Below, one piece after another: positions 62,455 to 64,000 of a stretch of DNA of 64,000 nucleotides. The notes below the pieces were generated by a model, which searched no databases, was not told the origin of the DNA, and saw nothing but the letters and a program-made list of their open reading frames with translations. The translations under genes were made by a program, and so were the position numbers. Numbering within the stretch: position 1 is the stretch's first letter; the number at the start of each line of letters is the position of its first letter. The DNA is from Candidatus Hadersleviella danica (GTDB lineage: Bacteria; Chloroflexota; Anaerolineae; Promineifilales; Promineifilaceae): the NCBI GenBank assembly GCA_016711405.1, contig JADJSZ010000111.1:7454-71453 (forward strand). The letters are read 5' to 3'.

Positions 62455-62799
62455 TTAAAAGCTACCGACGGCGCTGACTTGATCGTCAAAACGCTCAAAG
62501 AGGGAGGTGAGGCCAGCCAAGTCCAAGACCTCTTCGACGCGGGCAGAGATGTTGACCAAACGCACATCGCCACCATTTTTTTTGCAGGTACGCAGGGTTC
62601 CTACCAAAGCGCGTAAACCAGCACTACTCATGTAGCTGACGGCCGAGAGGTCTAGCACAAGTTCATAGCGCTTCCTATCCAGCAATTCGCTGAGCAGAGT
62701 ATCTAGCTCGGGAGCATTGTTGCTATCAATACGGCCGACGATTTCGACTACATCAACCCGCTTATAGGATTCAACCGAAAAAGTTGCGGAATTTGCCAC
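62455..62799 (-). CDS. rsbV: STAS-domain anti-sigma factor antagonist (RsbV-like)
   Basis: 114 residues from GTG 62799, chosen because AGGAGGACACA lies directly upstream. VEIVGRIDSNNAPELDTLL, then SYMSSAGLRALVGTL with the phosphorylatable Ser (about 58/59). First gene of the set rsbV, rsbW, STAS, SpoIIE phosphatase, LOG on the minus strand; the four switch genes are separated only by heptad arrays. Confidence 0.93.
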   Translation of the reverse strand: MANSATFSVESYKRVDVVEIVGRIDSNNAPELDTLLSELLDRKRYELVLDLSAVSYMSSAGLRALVGTLRTCKKNGGDVRLVNISARVEEVLDLAGLTSLFERFDDQVSAVGSF

Positions 62800-62819
62800 T
62801 GTGTCCTCCTGTGGGAAGT

Positions 62820-62895
62820 GAAAAGTGAGAAGTAAAAAGTGAAAAGTGAGTAGTAAAGGGTCTGCAAAGCTAATAGCTAATAGCTAACAGCTAAA
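62820..62895. repeat. Arrays AGTGAAAAGTGAGAAGTAAAA and AATAGCT
   Basis: Units AGTGAAA AGTGAGA AGTAAAA AGTGAAA AGTGAGT, then AATAGCT AATAGCT AACAGCT. Upstream of rsbV on its strand. Confidence 0.85.
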
Positions 62896-62954
62896 AAACC
62901 ATTATACCCCTGTGCCGCTTGACAGGAAAGAAGGGCTGATTGACACTTGGGGGC

Positions 62955-64000
62955 ATGAATGAGCGTGAACAGTGGCTGGATTTGACGGTGCGGCTCAAGC
63001 GCGAGGCGCAACGGTTGGGGTTTGGCATGGCTGGTGTGGTGCGGGCCGTGCCCGGCCGTCGCTTGGGGGCGTATTTGCGCTGGTTAGAGGTGCAAATGCA
63101 CGGCGAAATGGCCTACATGGCTCGCCCCGATAGGGTGGTGCGGCGGCGGGATTTGAGCCAGATTTTGGCGGGGGTGCAAACGATGGTTTGCGTGGGGTTG
63201 GATTACCACTCAGGGGCACTGCCACCCGAAATCACGGCCGACCCCAGTCGCGGCCGAGTGGCCAGCTATGCGTGGGGGGTGGATTACCACGAGGTGATGA
63301 CCCCGCGCTTGGTGGCACTGGGGCAATGGCTGGGGGAGGAAGCGGCCGTGTTGGGCTGGCGCGAAGCCATCCAAGCACAAAGTGTATGTGGACACAGGCG
63401 CGATTTTGGAGCGCGACCATGCCGAGCAGGCGGGGTTGGGGTTTACGGGCAAGAACACCATGCTCATCGCTCCACGCCGTGGTTCGTGGCTTTTTTTGGG
63501 GGAGTTGCTGACGACGTTGCCACTGGTAGCGGAAGAGGAAGAGGCGCAGGTGGGGGAGATGCCGAGTTGCGGCCGTTGCACCCGTTGCCTGACGGCTTGC
63601 CCCACCAACGCCTTTCCCACCCCTTATGTGCTGGATGCGCGGCGGTGCATCTCTTATTTGACGATTGAATTGAAGGGAAGCATCCCCGAGGAGCTACGGC
63701 CGTTGCTGGGCAACTGGATTTACGGCTGTGATGTGTGCCAAGAGGTGTGTCCGTTTAACCGCTTTGCGGAAGAAACGGCCGAGGGGGGCTTCCGTGCCGC
63801 CAGTTGGGAAACGGCCGCGCCGCCGCTCCTCGCCCTGCTCCGCCTGAGCCGAGCCGAATTTGCCACGCGCTACGCGGGTAGCCCCATCCAGCGCATCAAG
63901 TGGGCGCGGTTTATGCGGAATGTGTGTGTGGCGGCGGGCAATTGGGGGGATGAGGCGGCCGTGCCTGCCCTGCAAGCCCTTGCCCAAGATGAGAGCGAAT
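62955..64000 (+). CDS. queG: Epoxyqueuosine reductase (one indel; runs off the window)
   Basis: Partial, about 348 residues present. Cobalamin- and Fe-S-dependent last step of queuosine synthesis in tRNA. N-terminal RLGFGMAGVVRA, YMARPDR, VGLDYHSG, VASYAWGVDYHEVM. The frame shifts near 63367: dropping one C from ATCCAAGC continues as KHKVYVDTGAILERDHAEQ, GFTGKNTMLIAPRRGSWLFL, and the two 4Fe-4S motifs CGRCTRCLTACPTNAF and GCDVCQEVCPFNR, then a HEAT-like tail cut by the window end. Start ATG 62955; no clear SD. Confidence 0.92.

Noticed and set aside
1..64000. CRISPR array
   Set aside because: Repeats are 7-mers or single palindromes; no 25-40 base direct repeats with regular unique spacers and no cas genes.

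Overview
The window is a GC-rich (roughly 60% by eye) bacterial chromosome segment. Gene content suggests a Chloroflexota (Anaerolineae-like) organism: a fused glycyl-tRNA synthetase, an FHA/Ser-Thr kinase with a Thr/Pro-rich stalk, a substrate-binding/VWA fusion, GT39-type membrane glycosyltransferases, a zinc-ligand-free ribosomal S4, a PspA operon, MttB-like and LonB-like proteins. This placement comes from family recognition only; no search was run.

Layout. 0-11 kb: glyQS, a lipoprotein, a GNAT, an SMP-30 protein, a PspA/TPR-zinc-ribbon/coiled-coil envelope operon, and a duplicated REC-histidine-kinase protein. 11-12.3 kb: rpsD with its promoter and a leader attenuator candidate, and tRNA-Lys(CTT) with promoter and terminator. 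12.3-21 kb: two GT39-like proteins, amidase, SBP-VWA protein, RfbB. 21-34.5 kb: a mini-gene (promoter, strong SD, 19-codon frame, terminator), LonB-like protease, YihY, MttB-like, FadD, a glycoside hydrolase, a VTC-domain protein, an epimerase, RecJ and a DUF385 protein. 34.8-44.5 kb: a secreted lamin-tail/phospholipase-D protein, then an accessory region with GrpB, a DUF4297-like nuclease plus damaged HerA ATPase, and a type II restriction-modification pair, all bounded by related repeats. 44.5-64 kb: YCII and VOC proteins, thyA, an RluA-type synthase, threonine aldolase, a toxin-antitoxin pair, a 1144-residue receptor-like kinase, DinB, an ATP-grasp/esterase cluster, a GAF-SpoIIE/RsbW/STAS partner-switching module with a LOG protein, and queG (runs off the end).

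Three window-wide signals stand out. (1) The palindrome CGGCCG, often ACGGCCGT, is strongly over-represented, like HIP1 in cyanobacteria, and drops sharply in the 39-44.5 kb island. (2) Intergenic spaces are filled with degenerate 7-base tandem arrays, often as inverted pairs; they supply start-codon contexts and stop codons of neighbouring genes, like the STRR heptamers of cyanobacteria. (3) About fifteen single-base frameshifts, most in short homopolymers, interrupt about a dozen otherwise intact genes, including thyA, glyQS and recJ; indel errors of a long-read assembly are the likeliest cause, so I annotate most of these genes as intact with a flagged indel.

The most novel candidates are the modular defence island with its repeated borders, the heptad arrays and palindrome as genome-wide systems, the rpsD leader, and the mini-gene at 21.4-21.6 kb.
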